64,000 bases of DNA, taken from Euleptes europaea. Taxonomy: Eukaryota; Chordata; Lepidosauria; Squamata; Sphaerodactylidae. The notes beneath the pieces were generated by a model. It ran no database searches and was not told the origin of the DNA. It saw nothing but the letters and a program-made list of their open reading frames with translations. The stretch spans positions 7,509,821 to 7,573,820 of the forward strand of contig NC_079312.1 of NCBI RefSeq assembly GCF_029931775.1. Reading direction: 5' to 3'. This document shows positions 11,070 through 21,499 of this stretch, piece by piece; position 1 is the first letter of the stretch, and each line of letters starts with the position of its first letter. A program made the position numbers and the translations under genes.

Positions 11070-11444
11070 TGATTCTATAAGTATTTTTTCACACAACACA
11101 TAGTTAAATTATGGAACTCCCTGCCCCAGGATGTGGTGATGGCTGCCAACTTGGAAGGCTTTAAGAAGGGAGCGGACATGTTCATAGAGGAGAGGGATAT
11201 TCATGGCTACTAGTTAAAATGGATACTAGTCATGATGCATACCTGTTCTCTCCAGGATCAGGGGAGCATGCCTATTATATTAGGTGCTTTGGAACACAGG
11301 CAGGATAATGCTGCTGCAGTTGTCCTGTTTTTGGGCTTCCTAGAGGCACCTGGTTGGCCACTGTGTGAACAGACTGCTGGACTTGATGGACCTTGGTCTG
11401 ATCCAGCATGGCCTTTCTTATATTCTAATGTGCCATTATGTTCT

Positions 11445-12108
11445 TAAGTGCCATCAAGTCAATTCTGACTCATAGTGACCCCCATGAATTAATGACCTCC
11501 AAAACGTCCTATCATTAACGGCCTTGCTCAGATCTTGCAAACTGAGGGCCGTGGCTTCTTTGATTGAGTCAATCCATCTCCTGTTGCGTCTTCCCTCTAC
11601 CTTCAATTTTTCCTAGTATGATTGTCTTTCCCAATGACTATTGTCTTTTTCACAATGTAACCAAAGTACGAAAGCCTCAGTCTAGCTGTCATAGCTTCTA
11701 GGGAAAGTTCAGGTTTGATTTGATCGAGAACCGACTTATTTGCCTTTTTGACAGTCCACAGTATCCGTACAACTCCTCCAACACCACATTTCAGATGAAT
11801 CAACTATCTTCCTGTCAGCTTTCATCATTGTTCAACTTATAGTAATGGAGAATACTGTGGTCTCCAGTGACACATGCTTACATTTCAGGATCTTTTCTAG
11901 CTCTTTTGTGGCTGCCCTTCCCAATCTCAATCTTCTTCTGATTTCTTGGTTGCAGTCTCCCTTTTGGATGATGAATGAGACAAGCAGTAGGACATCTTTA
12001 ACAATTTCAATTGCTTTATTGTCAGTCTTCAAGTTGTGTAATTACCCAGTAGTCATTACTTTTATCTTTTTGCTATTCACCTGTAATCCGGCTTTGGAAC
12101 CTTCAGTT
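11445..12108 (-). repeat. RTE-BovB LINE, 3' fragment
   Basis: The plus strand begins with the complement of the BovB 3' end (agtgccatcaagtcaattct) and continues through the RT C-terminal region (minus-strand IRRRLRLGRAATKELEKIL). The copy is 5' truncated and diverged. Confidence 0.8.
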
Positions 12109-12129
12109 TTAACCTTTAATGGTTTTATG

Positions 12130-12355
12130 CCCCACTCCTCCACATTAACCTGGAGAACTGGGTTCGGTTCCCCACTCCTCCACATAAAGCCTGCTGGGTG
12201 ACCTTGGGCCAGTCACAGTTCTCTCAGTACTCTCTCAGCCCCCACCTACCTCACAAGGTGCCTATTGTGTGGAGAGGAAGGGATTGTGATTTTAAGCCGC
12301 TTTGAGGCTCCTTAAGGTAGAGGAAGGTGGCATGTAAAAACCAACTCTTCTTTCT
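12130..12355 (+). repeat. tRNA-derived SINE (GTGGTTAAGAG family), 5' damaged
   Basis: B box and body (gaactgggttcggttcccca, tgggtgaccttgggccagtc) and tail (aaaaaccaactcttctttct) match the family at 26972-27266. The A-box head is missing. Confidence 0.7.
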
Positions 12356-12359
12356 GAAC

Positions 12360-13245
12360 AATGTAAGAAATGTAGCTGATAGGTTGATGTCCTAATAGCC
12401 AGAAGCTGGTGCGTATTGAATAAATCAATTTCATTTGCCTCACAGGTTCATTTTCTGAAAACACATTATAAAATGTACATTGAATCATAAACGTCCTTAA
12501 ACAAAGGGACAGACTAGCCTCACAGATACACATAGGTTAGGAAGTGGAATATAGCTAACCTGTAGAATAGCATTGCCAGGAAGTTCCCACATCAGTTGAG
12601 CTTCAAAGAAAAGAAACTGAGCTGGGCATGGTTTTTATCTCATGTGGGGAGGAGGTAGTTGTGAAGTTCCCGCATTGTGCAGGGGGTTGGACTAGATGAC
12701 CCTGGAGGTCCCTTCCAGCTCTATGATTCTATGAGCGATAGCAAACCTAAACTTTCATTTAATCCATCAGGGCCAAGAGCTTTAGTCTCAAAATGTGTGA
12801 GATGTATTTTAGAGGATACATGTGTGTATCATTCTTGAGACTTGGTTAAATATAAATAAGAATATATATTCTTACAAATCCCCACTGATGAAGCATAGGG
12901 AAAACATGTAGGGATTTTCAAGCTGAATACATTATACTTCACACTGTACCAATCGTTCTTTTGCTTGTTCTTGTTCTGGTCATTGGTACAGCCCTCTTTT
13001 TCTTTGCTCCTGCCTTTGGAACGCACATGCAGTTGGCCCTCCTGGGAAGGAGGGCCAATAGGTTTGGTCTTAAATATTCAAGTCTTTCTCAAGAATCTGC
13101 TTTTGTTTGCTCTCAATGTAGAATAAACTCTTTGCGTTCTCTTCCTCGCTTCTATGGGGAAACAATCCCAAAGTACCTTTGAGCCATTCCTCTGTTGGAA
13201 GAAGAGCTGATGATGCTTCTGTCCTGTGTTACCTGTTCTCCATTT
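12360..13245. other. Spacer, one CR1 3' end, otherwise unrecognised
   Basis: Only 12655-12736 is recognisable: a CR1 3' terminus (gttggactagatgaccctgg, ending attctatga). The remaining AT-rich sequence shows no exon or repeat I can name. Confidence 0.4.
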
Positions 13246-13249
13246 TGAA

Positions 13250-13555
13250 GGAGAAGAGTTGGTTTTTATATGCCAGCTTTTCTCCACCACTTAAGGAAGA
13301 ATCAAACTTGCTTACAATCACCTTCCCTTCCCCTCCCCACAACAGACACCCTGTGAGGTAGGTGGGGTTGAGAAAGTGTGCCTAGCCCAAGGTCACCCAG
13401 CTGGCTTAATGCGTAGGAGAGGGGAAACAAATCCAGTTCACCAGATTAGCCTCCGCTGCTCATGTGGAGGAGTGGGGAATCGAACCCGGTTTTCCAAATC
13501 AGAGTCCACCGCTCCAAATCACCGCTCTTAACCACTATACCATGATGGCTCTGAA
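13250..13555 (-). repeat. tRNA-derived SINE, full length
   Basis: The plus strand starts with the tail complement (aagagttggtttttatatgc) and ends at the head complement (cgctcttaaccactatacca). A and B boxes read on the minus strand. Confidence 0.8.
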
Positions 13556-14356
13556 CACAAAACAGAGGCTACATGTGCTTAATTAAGTAGAGCAATGGGA
13601 TTCAAGCCACTTTAACTCAAAATGGAAGGTGGTGAAGCTCTTTTTGTTATAAATATTTCAGAGTCTGCCTTCAGATTGTTTAAAAAAAGGATACATGATC
13701 TCAGTGCAAGTTAACAAAGGTTGCCAGTTCTCATTAAAGAGGTGGCGTTTTTGTTTGCTTTTCTTTGTTCTCGTAGAGTAAGTCAGTTGAGCTAAAATGA
13801 TTTAGTTGCACATTTCTTTTTCCCGTTCTTCTGTGGTGGGTATTTCTTTGGGCCTCCAGGTGTTTTACGTGTTTAACCCTTGCTATTGTAATACTGACCA
13901 GAAATAAATCTTGGTAGAAGCTATGTTACTTGTGCAAGTTGATAGTCCAGCAATGCAATCCTAAACCGATTGCTCTGTCAATATCTTTGTTAGCTTGTAA
14001 GTAGTGTATCCGATATTAGACCAATGTTACTTTTCAAATGGCATGTACAAAGTTTCTAATTCCTTCTTGTTTCTCTGGTGTGTTGGCTAATAAGGACCTG
14101 TGACTTCAGACAACCGTGAAGGTGCTAAAGACCATTGTCATAATCCTCTTGCAGTTCTTCTTTAATTTAGTGACAAGATAAAAGTTGTAACTGTATTTCG
14201 AAATGTTTCCAAAGGTCTTGAAATGTTTTGTACTCTCCCCTTTCTGTGCCCATTTACCACGAAGTTCATTGCTCACTCCATGTTGTAATAAAGATGTACA
14301 GTTTTTGTGACTTAAAGTTCCCTTACTTTGCAGACATTGTTTCCCCCCATAACTGG
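13556..14356. other. Spacer with no recognised element
   Basis: The sequence is AT-rich, without long open frames, splice-flanked exons or repeats that I recognise. It runs up to the 5-bp duplication before the LTR at 14362. Confidence 0.35.
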
Positions 14357-14561
14357 GACAGTGTGAGGTTCTCCAGCCAGCCTGGGCAATTCCCAAAAAG
14401 CCACACGCTCAGACAGTCCAATCAGAAGCAGGTAAACTTTATTGAAGAAGCATCAGGTATAGCTAGGCACGCTTACAGGTTCAAAGCCACTAATGGCGGG
14501 ACATTGCTCAGAGCATACCTTAAAACATAACCACACCACATGACAGATCCGTTATCAGGCA

Positions 14562-14889
14562 TATTGGGATAAATTGGCAAAAATGGATTTTACAGCTATA
14601 GTTAATGAATTATAGATTAATGTGTTTTTAATAAATGAATATTATAATAGATTTTTAAATACTGTCATAACACCACTCCGGGAGTCCAAGGGTGGAGGGC
14701 ACAAAGGTGGGTGGTGGAGATTTGGGCACTATATTTTATGAAGTGTAACATACATTGTATTTGTACTGGATGTAATAGTGCTCTCTGTGTGATTTTGTAT
14801 TTTTTTTTGTTTGTATTGTATTATGATTTTATTTTTGTTTATTTTTTGTGTAATTATAAAAAAGCAATAAAAATTATATTAAAAAAAAA
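14562..14889 (+). repeat. L1 LINE, severely 5'-truncated 3' end with target duplication
   Basis: It begins with the last codons of an ORF2-like frame (YWDKLAKMDFTAIVNEL, stop at about 14613), then a 3' UTR, and ends in a poly-A run. A 19-bp duplication (acagatccgttatcaggca, one mismatch) lies at 14543-14561 and 14890-14908, the hallmark of target-primed reverse transcription. Confidence 0.88.
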
Positions 14890-15113
14890 ACAGATCCGTT
14901 ACCAGGCAAAACTACAAGTATGACTTCAGCGCAGGTGCACCCCTAACAAGCTTGGGAAAGAACTGATAGCAGCATCTGAGGGAGAAGCGAAGCAAAACAT
15001 CCTACAGCTCGTAAGCGTGCTCAAGGTCGAGGCACAGGGAGGGGGACATAGGAAGAGTGAGAACAGCAACAGGCAATAGCCAGACCCCGGGGGTGGGGGG
15101 GCATAGCCTAGCA

Positions 15114-15987
15114 CAGTGGTGGCGAACCTATGGCACGCGTGCCAGAGGTGGCACTCAGAGCCCTCTCTGTGGGCACGCGAGCCGTCACCCCAGCACAGAG
15201 TTTGCCTGAGTTCGTTCCCCCAGCTGAGGAGGCTGGGGACCAGCTTCTCCTCTGGGAAGCTCCGGACTCCTTCCCAGTGCCTTCTCCACAGTCGCCGGCT
15301 GCGCGCTCCGGAAGTGAAGGCAGTGATGAGCCTTCTGCCGAGGACTGGAAATGGTGGAGCCGGGACGGGGCTGAACCGGGAGTGGGTTGCCTGGGCGGCC
15401 GTCTGCGGCAGGCTGGTTGGTGACTGCAGCGCAGGGGGTTGGTGGTGAGGGCCGAACGGGGGCCCGCCTGGCGTTTGTGCTGGAGCCAAGCCCTTCGCTT
15501 AGCTCAGGTTTCCACTCTGCTCGTTCATGCAACCGAAAGTGCCTCTGAGCGCGTGCAGAGGGCTGTCCCCACCATCAGCCCCCCTGCATAACAGTCTTTT
15601 TTAATTCGTATGAAGATAACTGTTGGAAAAAGAACCAAACTGAAGGGATGGGGGATATGCTCCAGCTGCTTTCGTTTCCCCGCTCGGCTGCCCATGCAGG
15701 GTTGCCAATACATAATTGAAAACATCCAGGTAGTAGCAGGAGATCTGCTATTTCAGTTCCCCTGGAGAAAATGGCCGCTTTGGCAATTGGACTCTATGGC
15801 ATTGAAGTCCCTCCCCAAACCCCACCATCCTCAGGCTCCGCCCCAAACACCTCCCGCAGGTGGCAAAGAGGGACCTGGCAACCCCTAGCCCCATGTGGAC
15901 TTCTAGCTGTGTTGGCACTTTGCGATAAATAAGTGGGTTTTGGGTTTCAGTTTGGGCCCTCGGTCTCTAAAAGGTTCGCCATCACTG
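15114..15987. mobile_element. Non-autonomous hAT element, 874 bp
   Basis: Terminal inverted repeats read CAGTGGTGGCGAACC and GGTTCGCCATCACTG. The 8-bp duplication gcctagca lies at 15106-15113 and 15988-15995. The interior is GC-rich and carries no transposase. It shares its ends with the element at 39538-40580. Confidence 0.9.
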
Positions 15988-16100
15988 GCCTAGCACATAC
16001 GAACGCCTAAACCAAAGACACAATCAAAGACCTGACCTGACCGCTTGTACGGGTCAGAGCAAGCACAGAACCAGAGAATCACCCAGGTCCGGACAGACAG

Positions 16101-16632
16101 GATACTCAGCAACCAACTCTGACTGGAATGATACTTGTAGTCAAAAAGGGCCAGAGTCCAGTAGCACCTTAAAGACTAACAAAAATATTTTCTGGTAGGG
16201 GATGAGCTTTCGTGAGCCACAGCTCACAGTGGAATGATACTTGAAAGTGAGTGGGGGCTCACCACCTCCCTAGATAACTGATTCCACTGTTGAAGAACTC
16301 TACACAACACTGGCTTTTGTGGGGTGGTGGTGGTTGAACAGTGGCAATGTCTTGCTTGCTTATCTCAGTATGCACTTTTCTTTGTGGCTTAACGCCACAT
16401 TTTAGAAGACACAAAGTACAATGAAAATGCAATTATAACTCCCCCCCCCCAAAAAAAAGCTATGTAGCCAGCACTATGTTAAAACCCCTAATGAATAAAA
16501 CGGCCTTGCAGTGTTTTCTAAAAACAACAAGAGCCAAATCCCTGCCTCCTCAGGAAGCCTGTTCTGTGGGTGAAAGCTACGCCATTGAACGCATTTGTTA
16601 GCGGTCTTTCCACTTTACAGGAAATCAAGGCA
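16101..16632. other. Spacer with a short common repeat fragment
   Basis: Positions about 16145-16235 carry a widespread reptile repeat fragment (agtccagtagcaccttaaag, gatgagctttcgtgagccac) whose class I cannot assign. The rest, including a C/A homopolymer near 16441-16458, shows nothing recognisable. Confidence 0.35.
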
Positions 16633-16646
16633 ACTTACAAAGCAAG

Positions 16647-16852
16647 ATATTGTCGAAGGCTTTCACGGTCAGAGTTCATTGGTTCTTGTAGGTTATCCGG
16701 GCTGCGGGACCGTGGTCTTGGAATTTTCTTTCCTGACGTTTCACCAGCAACTGTGGCAGGCATCTTCAGAGGAGTCACACTGAAGGACACGAAACGTCAG
16801 GAAAGAAAATTCCCAGACCACGGTTACACAGCCCGGATAACCTACAAGAACC
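16647..16852. mobile_element. Penelope-like terminal repeats as a fold-back pair
   Basis: The left arm starts atattgtcgaaggctttcac and runs to the aggagtcacactgaaggaca segment. The right arm is the inverted complement ending in ataacctacaagaacc. A 14-bp duplication, acttacaaagcaag / aattacaaagcgag, flanks it (16633-16646, 16853-16866). A hammerhead-like core lies at 16731-16774 (minus). Confidence 0.75.
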
Positions 16853-17055
16853 AATTACAAAGCGAGCATCAACAATACACAATGAAATGCATTAAATGGG
16901 GTTGGCAACCCTAATTGCACCCCACCTTGGTCCCCCCCAACCCCTGCCACCCCAACCCCTGCCACCCCAGGCACCCCCGCCAAATTTCTGGAATTTCCCA
17001 ACCCGGCGTGGGGCATCCATCCCCCAGCTCCCCTTCCTTTATTCCGCCTGGGTCT
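16853..17055. repeat. Left copy of a ~200-bp direct repeat flanking a BovB fragment
   Basis: Sequence from aattacaaagcgagcatcaa to ccgcctgggtctg recurs almost identically at 17671-17859. The left copy has one extra caacccctgccacc unit. The BovB fragment sits exactly between the two copies. Confidence 0.85.
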
Positions 17056-17670
17056 GTGTGTGTGTGTGTGTTAAGTGCCGTCAAGTCGCTTCCGACTCAT
17101 GGCGACCCTATGAATGAAAGTCCTCCAAAATGTCCTATCTTTGACAGCCTTGCTCAGATCTTGCAAATTGAAGGCTGTGGCTTCCTTTATTGAGTCCATC
17201 CATCTCTTGTTGGGTCTTCCTCTTTTCCTGCTGCCCTCAACTTTTCCTATCATGACGGTCTTTTCCAGTAACTCTTGTCGTCTCATGACGTGACCAAAAT
17301 ACGATAGCCTCAGTTTAGTCATTTTAGCTTCTAGGGTCAGTTCAGGCTTGATTTGATCTAGAACCCACTGATTTGTTTTTTTGGCAGTCCACGGAATCCG
17401 TAACACTCTTCTCCAACACCACATTTCAAAGGAATCTATTTTCTTCCTATCAGCTTTCTTCACTGTCCAGCTTTCACACCCATACATAGTAATAGGGAAT
17501 ACGATGGCATGAATTAATCTAGTCTTGGTGGCCAGAGTCACATCCTTACACTTCAAAATCTTTTCTAGCTCCTTCATGGCTGCCCTTCCCAGTCTCAATC
17601 TCCTTCTGATTTCTTGGCTGCAGTCTCCCTTTTGGTTGATGGTGGAGCCAAGGAATAGAAAGTCTTGAAC
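17056..17670 (-). repeat. RTE-BovB LINE, 5'-truncated, well-preserved C-terminus
   Basis: The minus strand has one open frame over the BovB RT C-terminal region (SQEIRRRLRLGRAAMKELEK, GCESWTVKKADRKKIDSFE, LRLSYFGHVMRR), ending in the (TG)n-flanked 3' terminus. It is flanked by a direct repeat of about 190-200 bp in place of a short target duplication. Confidence 0.88.
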
Positions 17671-17872
17671 AATTACAAAGCAAGCATCAACAATACACAA
17701 TGAAATGCATTAAATGGGGTTGGCAACCCTAATTGCACCCCACCTTGGTCCCCCCCAACCCCTGCCACCCCAGGCACCCCCGCCAAATCTCTGGAATTCC
17801 CCAACCCGGCGTGGGGCATCCATCCCCCAGCTCCTCTTCCTTTATTCCGCCTGGGTCTGGTTGCGGCTAAAA

Positions 17873-17891
17873 ACTACATTTCCCAGAAGGC
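17873..17891 (+). promoter_or_regulatory. ZNF143/THAP11-like promoter motif, cassette A1
   Basis: ACTACATTTCCCAGAAGGC closely matches the known ZNF143 site ACTACAATTCCCAGAATGC. It lies 80 bp before the ATG at 17972 in a GC-rich stretch, and equivalents precede all four start exons of this family. Confidence 0.6.
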
Positions 17892-17971
17892 ACTGCGGGG
17901 ACCAACCTCACCTGTTCTCGGTGTCCGGAGGGCGGGTTTTCCCCGGAGCGGGAGACAGAGGTCTGGAGACC

Positions 17972-18010
17972 ATGGAGGGAGGATCGGGCTCCTGCGCGGC
18001 TGCGGGGAAG
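17972..18010 (+). CDS. Zinc-finger gene 2, start exon of cassette A1
   Basis: ATG opens 13 codons (MEGGSGSCAAAGK), followed by a donor (gtgggt at 18011). It ends in phase 0, matching KRAB exon A1 at 19839. The transcription start is probably between the ZNF143-like motif and the ATG. The copy at 48499-48537 (MAGGGGSCAPAGK) has the same length, donor position and motif spacing. Spliced to KRAB A1 and the finger exon at 41674, it would give a 638-residue protein. A 53-bp minisatellite begins in the intron within about 70 bp of the donor. No transcript data support it, but the duplicated structure does. Confidence 0.65.
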
Positions 18011-18077
18011 GTGGGTGGCAGGTTTCCTAAAGCGGATCTTGGGCGAGATTGGGGAGGAAGAGAGAGGAAACAGTCCT

Positions 18078-18447
18078 GCAACGGGGTGCCGGATTGTTTA
18101 AATGGGGTGCAACGGAGCTCTTTGTTTTTGCAATGGGGTGCAAGTTTGCTCCAGTGGAGGAGCAGCGGAGCCCAGCGTTTTTGCAATGGGGTGCAAGATT
18201 GCTCCAATGGAGGAGCAACGGAGCCCAGCGTTTCTGCAATGGGGTGCAAGATTGCTCCAGTGGAGGAGCAACGGAGCCCAGCGTTTTTGCAATGGGGTGC
18301 AAGATTGCTCCAGTGGAGGAGCAACGGAGCCCAGCGTTTCTGCACTGGGATGCAAGATTGCTCCAATGGAGGAGCAACGGAGCCCAGCGCTTCTGCAATG
18401 GGGTGCAAGATTGCTCCAATGGAGGAGCAACGGAGCCCAGCGTTTCT
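18078..18447 (+). repeat. 53-bp minisatellite in intron 1 of gene 2
   Basis: Six units of exactly 53 bp start at 18130, 18183, 18236, 18289, 18342 and 18395, preceded by one degenerate unit from 18078. Each contains gcaatggggtgcaagattgc and gaggagcaacggagcccag. The paralogous intron at 48600-48700 has only a degenerate trace, so the array expanded after duplication. Confidence 0.95.
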
Positions 18448-18598
18448 GCAATGGAGCTGGACGGAGGGATCATGGAGAGAGGGGTGGGGGGCTTCCCTGG
18501 GCAAGACCTGGGGGTGGAGGTGGTGATGGTGTTTCCCCCCCACTCGAACGTGCTCCAAGCCACCAGCCCTGCGTTTATTCTGTCCTTGGCACCCAGGC

Positions 18599-18927
18599 CA
18601 GGGGTCCCCCCCCCAACCCTTTTGAGCCCTCTGGCCAAGTTGGGAGTACTGACACATCATGGTGGGCGCAGCAGCAAAGTGGCAGCTGCAGGAGGCAGAG
18701 CCAGCCACAAATTGGCTACCACGGCTTAACTTCAGTCGCGCAGTGGAGATCCTTGTGCCCCACCGGTCAATCTGCCCCGCCAATCAAATCTCCAATAGTC
18801 CATCAGAACCCTTGCAGGGCAGATACCCTACCTTGCTACACCCACTTCCTAAAAACACTTGTCAGGCACCAGAAAAGGGTGTAAGCAGGTACTGTTGGGC
18901 CAACAGGCACCATGCTGGGGATCCCTG
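18599..18927. mobile_element. Probable non-autonomous hAT element
   Basis: The ends CAGGGGTCCCC and GGGGATCCCTG form a hAT-like inverted repeat around 329 bp. The flanking 8-mers acccaggc and acctagat match only in part, so the target duplication is doubtful. The following 18928-19165 has a CR1-like 3' scrap (gatggacccttggtctgatc). Confidence 0.5.
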
Positions 18928-19165
18928 ACCTAGATGGACCCTTGGTCTGATCCAGCAGCCTTCTTTGTCTGTTCTTACTGGGCCACCTTAGCTCACAGTG
19001 TTCCTTTCTTTGCACTCTCCACGGGCTAATCCCTAAAGAAGTGTTTGGCCATAGTTTGCTCTTATAGCGGAAGTAGGCTTTGGGTGTCCAGTCATTTGGT
19101 CTTTGTGTGAGGAAGTTATTACTTGCATCAGTTTTGTATTTAAATGTTCGTTTGATTGTTTTTTA

Positions 19166-19322
19166 AAATATCGTCGAAGGCTTTCACGGTCAGAGTTCAT
19201 TGGTTCTTGTAGGTTATCCGGGCTGTGTAACCGTGGTCTTGGTATTTTCTTTCCTGACGTTTCGCCAGCAGCTGTGGCAGGCATCTTCAGAGGAGTAACA
19301 CTGAAGGACAGTGTCTCCAGTG
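19166..19322 (-). mobile_element. Penelope-like terminal-repeat fragment
   Basis: It starts aatatcgtcgaaggctttca and ends at gacagtgtctccagtg. It contains the intact hammerhead-like core on the minus strand (19252-19294). Confidence 0.8.
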
Positions 19323-19838
19323 TTTTTTAAAATGTTTTTTAAACATTTTAAAAAACAATCTGCCTATTTCTTGGATGTCAATGAAATGGACCCTCTGTGG
19401 CCTGACTACAGCAATGGAGAAATAAATGTCCATCTCTGATAAATCAATGGATTGAGGACCTTAGAAGTTTATCAGTATTTAACTGCATGGCATATAGGCG
19501 ACTACTGCGTATGGACTTATTTTTAGATCTTTGAAAATGTTTTATAGAGACTTAATGGTAGATCTGCCACCATTGTAGTTATTTGTCTCTGTGTGTACTT
19601 TTGTTGTTGTTGCTGGGTTTAGAGTTCCCCCTTCTGTTATTTTTCTACTTCTTTTAAATAAAACTAAAAGTATATTATACCTGTCAGGGGCTGGGAAAAA
19701 GAACACAATTTTTCTTACCATCGGTTTGAGGTATTGCATTATTTTACTCAATTGACTAGTCAATGGGGTTCTTCTTTCACTCTTAAATGCTCAGAGAAAG
19801 GAATAGAAGATCAACTATGCCATATTTTCCTCTTTCAG

Positions 19839-19968
19839 AGATCACCAGTGTCCTTTGAGGAGGTAGCCGTGTTCTTTATGGAGGAGGAATGGGTTCTGCT
19901 GGATCCCAGCCAAAGAAAGCTCTACTGGAAAGTTATGGAGGAAAATTACGAGACTGTGGGCTCAGTGG
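19839..19968 (+). CDS. Zinc-finger gene 2, KRAB-A exon of cassette A1
   Basis: The acceptor (ttcctctttcag) and donor (gtaagg at 19969) bound 130 nt entering in phase 0 and leaving in phase 1. The product is a complete KRAB-A box: [18 protein letters not shown], then [20 protein letters not shown] and TVGSVG. The acidic-Trp segment, LDP, LY and VMEEN positions known to matter for TRIM28 recruitment are present. It joins in frame to the start exon at 17972 and the finger exon at 41674. Compared with 50817-50946 it has four differences, all synonymous, which suggests selection to keep the protein. I see no separate KRAB-B exon; the following 19969-20440 is conserved in the duplicate but shows no supported exon. 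Confidence 0.88.
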
Positions 19969-20439
19969 GTAAGGATCTTTTCCTTTTTACCATGAAGACG
20001 GAAGGGAACGGAGAGGCTGGCATCTTCCTTTGGCCCTCTTGAATTTCAGAACATAGTTCTGTTTGCCACAGAAGAAAGAACAGAGCTCCCACAACTGGGG
20101 ATGAATGTATTGATGCCAGTACATTGATGCTGTGGAGAGAAATGTGTCAATGAGGAGGGCTCTGATTGGGATAGTCAATATCCAGTTAGGTTCCTGCTAG
20201 CAAATCCTGGCGGCCCCTGTTTTCTTCTTTTGCCTTTCTACTTTGACATGGAGTGGCTCTCCCACAGTCCTTTGTTTGAGTGACTGAGTCTAATGGGAGG
20301 AGGCAAGGAATGGCCTTGTCAATTTGACTGGACCTGAGGAGGGAGGGGCCTTGGCTGAGTGGCAGAGCTCCTTTTCCTTGTAATGTTCTGCTCTTCCATG
20401 TCCTGTTCAGAGCAGGGCCCAGTGAGAGCGAAGCTGGGC

Positions 20440-20650
20440 ACAGGGAGGGGCTGTGGCTCATTGGTAGAGCCTCTGCTTGGCATGCAGAAGGTCCCAGGTT
20501 CAATCCCCGGCATCTGCAGTTAAAGTTACCAGGCAAGTAGGTGACCTCTACCTGAGACACAGGAGAGCCGCTGCTGGTCTGAGCTGACAATACTGACTTT
20601 GGTGGACCAAGGGTCTGATTCAGTAGAACGCAGCTTCATGTGTTCATGCA
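20440..20650 (+). repeat. tRNA-derived SINE, intronic, shared by both duplicates
   Basis: A box (tgtggctcattggtagagc), B box (ggttcaatccc) and 3' end (gcagcttcatgtgttc) are clear. The equivalent at 51420-51630 shows it predates the segmental duplication. Confidence 0.85.
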
Positions 20651-20834
20651 TGTTTCCCCTTTACTGTAGAAGATCAGGGAATCTTAAGAGAATTAATGGA
20701 GACCAAGATGGATGGTGGAGGGGGGATCCCTTCTGTCCTCCCTGTTGTGCAGTTCAGGGAATATGCCTGTGGAAGTTTGGAAGAACAAGGAAGTGAGCTT
20801 TGGCCTTCTTTGCCCCCACCCGAGACAGGAAATC

Positions 20835-21180
20835 TCCTACCTTACTGAAACTTGGTGGGATGAGACTCACAACTGGAATATTAGGGTTGAGGGGTACAAC
20901 TTGTTTAAAAGGAATAGACAAGGAAGTGGGGAGGAGTAGCACTATACTTCAAGGATGTATATAGTGGTGAGAAAATACATGAATCAGCAGGGAAGGTTAG
21001 TTGAGATTCTCTGAGTAAAAGTAAAAGGAATAAGAAATAATAGTGATAATATGGTAGGGGTCTGTTATAGACCACCAGGCCAGGCGAAGGACTTGGATGA
21101 TATACTCAAACCAGATTACAACATTTGCAAAGAGATGGGACATAGAGGTCATGGGAGATTTCAGTTCTTTATTTATTTCT
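20835..21180 (+). repeat. CR1 LINE, endonuclease-region fragment
   Basis: Encoded peptides (YLTETWWDETHNWNIRVEGY, VCYRPPGQ-like) match the CR1 apurinic endonuclease region. It is broken and shared with 51810-52160. No element is recognised in 21180-21500. Confidence 0.65.
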
Positions 21181-21499
21181 CACAGGGACTCAAGGCAGAT
21201 TCCACATAGTGATCCACTGCAGTCACAAAAAATGGGACATTCAGTAGCCCAGAGGCACTAGGATTTTAGAAGTCTGGAACCACCAGGAAGAGCTGAAGCA
21301 TAGCTTAAGAATTCACCTGACACACTGAGTGGTACAGAAATCACTTAAATAGGACCCTGCTTACCAGAAGCCAAACACAGCAGTATAGACCACAGTCCCT
21401 AATCATTTATCCAGAGCTAGTTCAGAAAGGAATTTTCCTCCAGACAATATTGGCCCAGAGATCCTGGAGGTTTCTTGCCTTCCTCTGGGCACAGAGTAA

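Larger units (their letters stand above)
9683..11445 (+). repeat. CR1 LINE, C-terminal/3' region, interrupted
   Basis: The plus strand encodes CR1 reverse-transcriptase C-terminal sequence (FNVSKCKVMLTGAKNP, then [19 protein letters not shown] and [12 protein letters not shown]) and continues into the 3' UTR (gccactgtgtgaacagactg, ttggtctgatccagcatgg). It is split by a SINE at 10032-10350 and a second CR1 piece at about 10698-11069. Confidence 0.85.
14362..16095 (-). mobile_element. Solo LTR (retroviral/LTR-retrotransposon fossil) with two nested insertions
   Basis: The ends are TGTGAGGTTC and GGTCCGGACA, with a 5-bp target duplication gacag at 14357-14361 and 16096-16100. Minus orientation is inferred from AATAAA on the minus strand near 14437. 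Removing the nested L1 and hAT elements and their duplications leaves about 500 bp, a normal LTR length. No internal retroviral region is present. It is older than both inserts. Confidence 0.7.

Noticed and set aside
17071-17700. 209-codon minus-strand frame as a host gene
   Set aside because: It is the BovB C-terminus; the GCESWTVKKADRKK segment is characteristic.
17908-18884. Long overlapping open frames on both strands (up to 291 codons)
   Set aside because: They are produced by the 53-bp minisatellite and GC-rich flanks; no splice, start or homology support.
20041-20150. Possible KRAB-B exon after tttgaatttcag (also 27481, 51018, 55682)
   Set aside because: The acceptor-like string is conserved, but the phase-1 reading hits stops or has no KRAB-B similarity, and no donor is evident.
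20440-20520. tRNA-like A and B boxes suggesting a tRNA gene
   Set aside because: They belong to SINE heads with a SINE body and tail; the same holds at 3648, 4530 and 51420.
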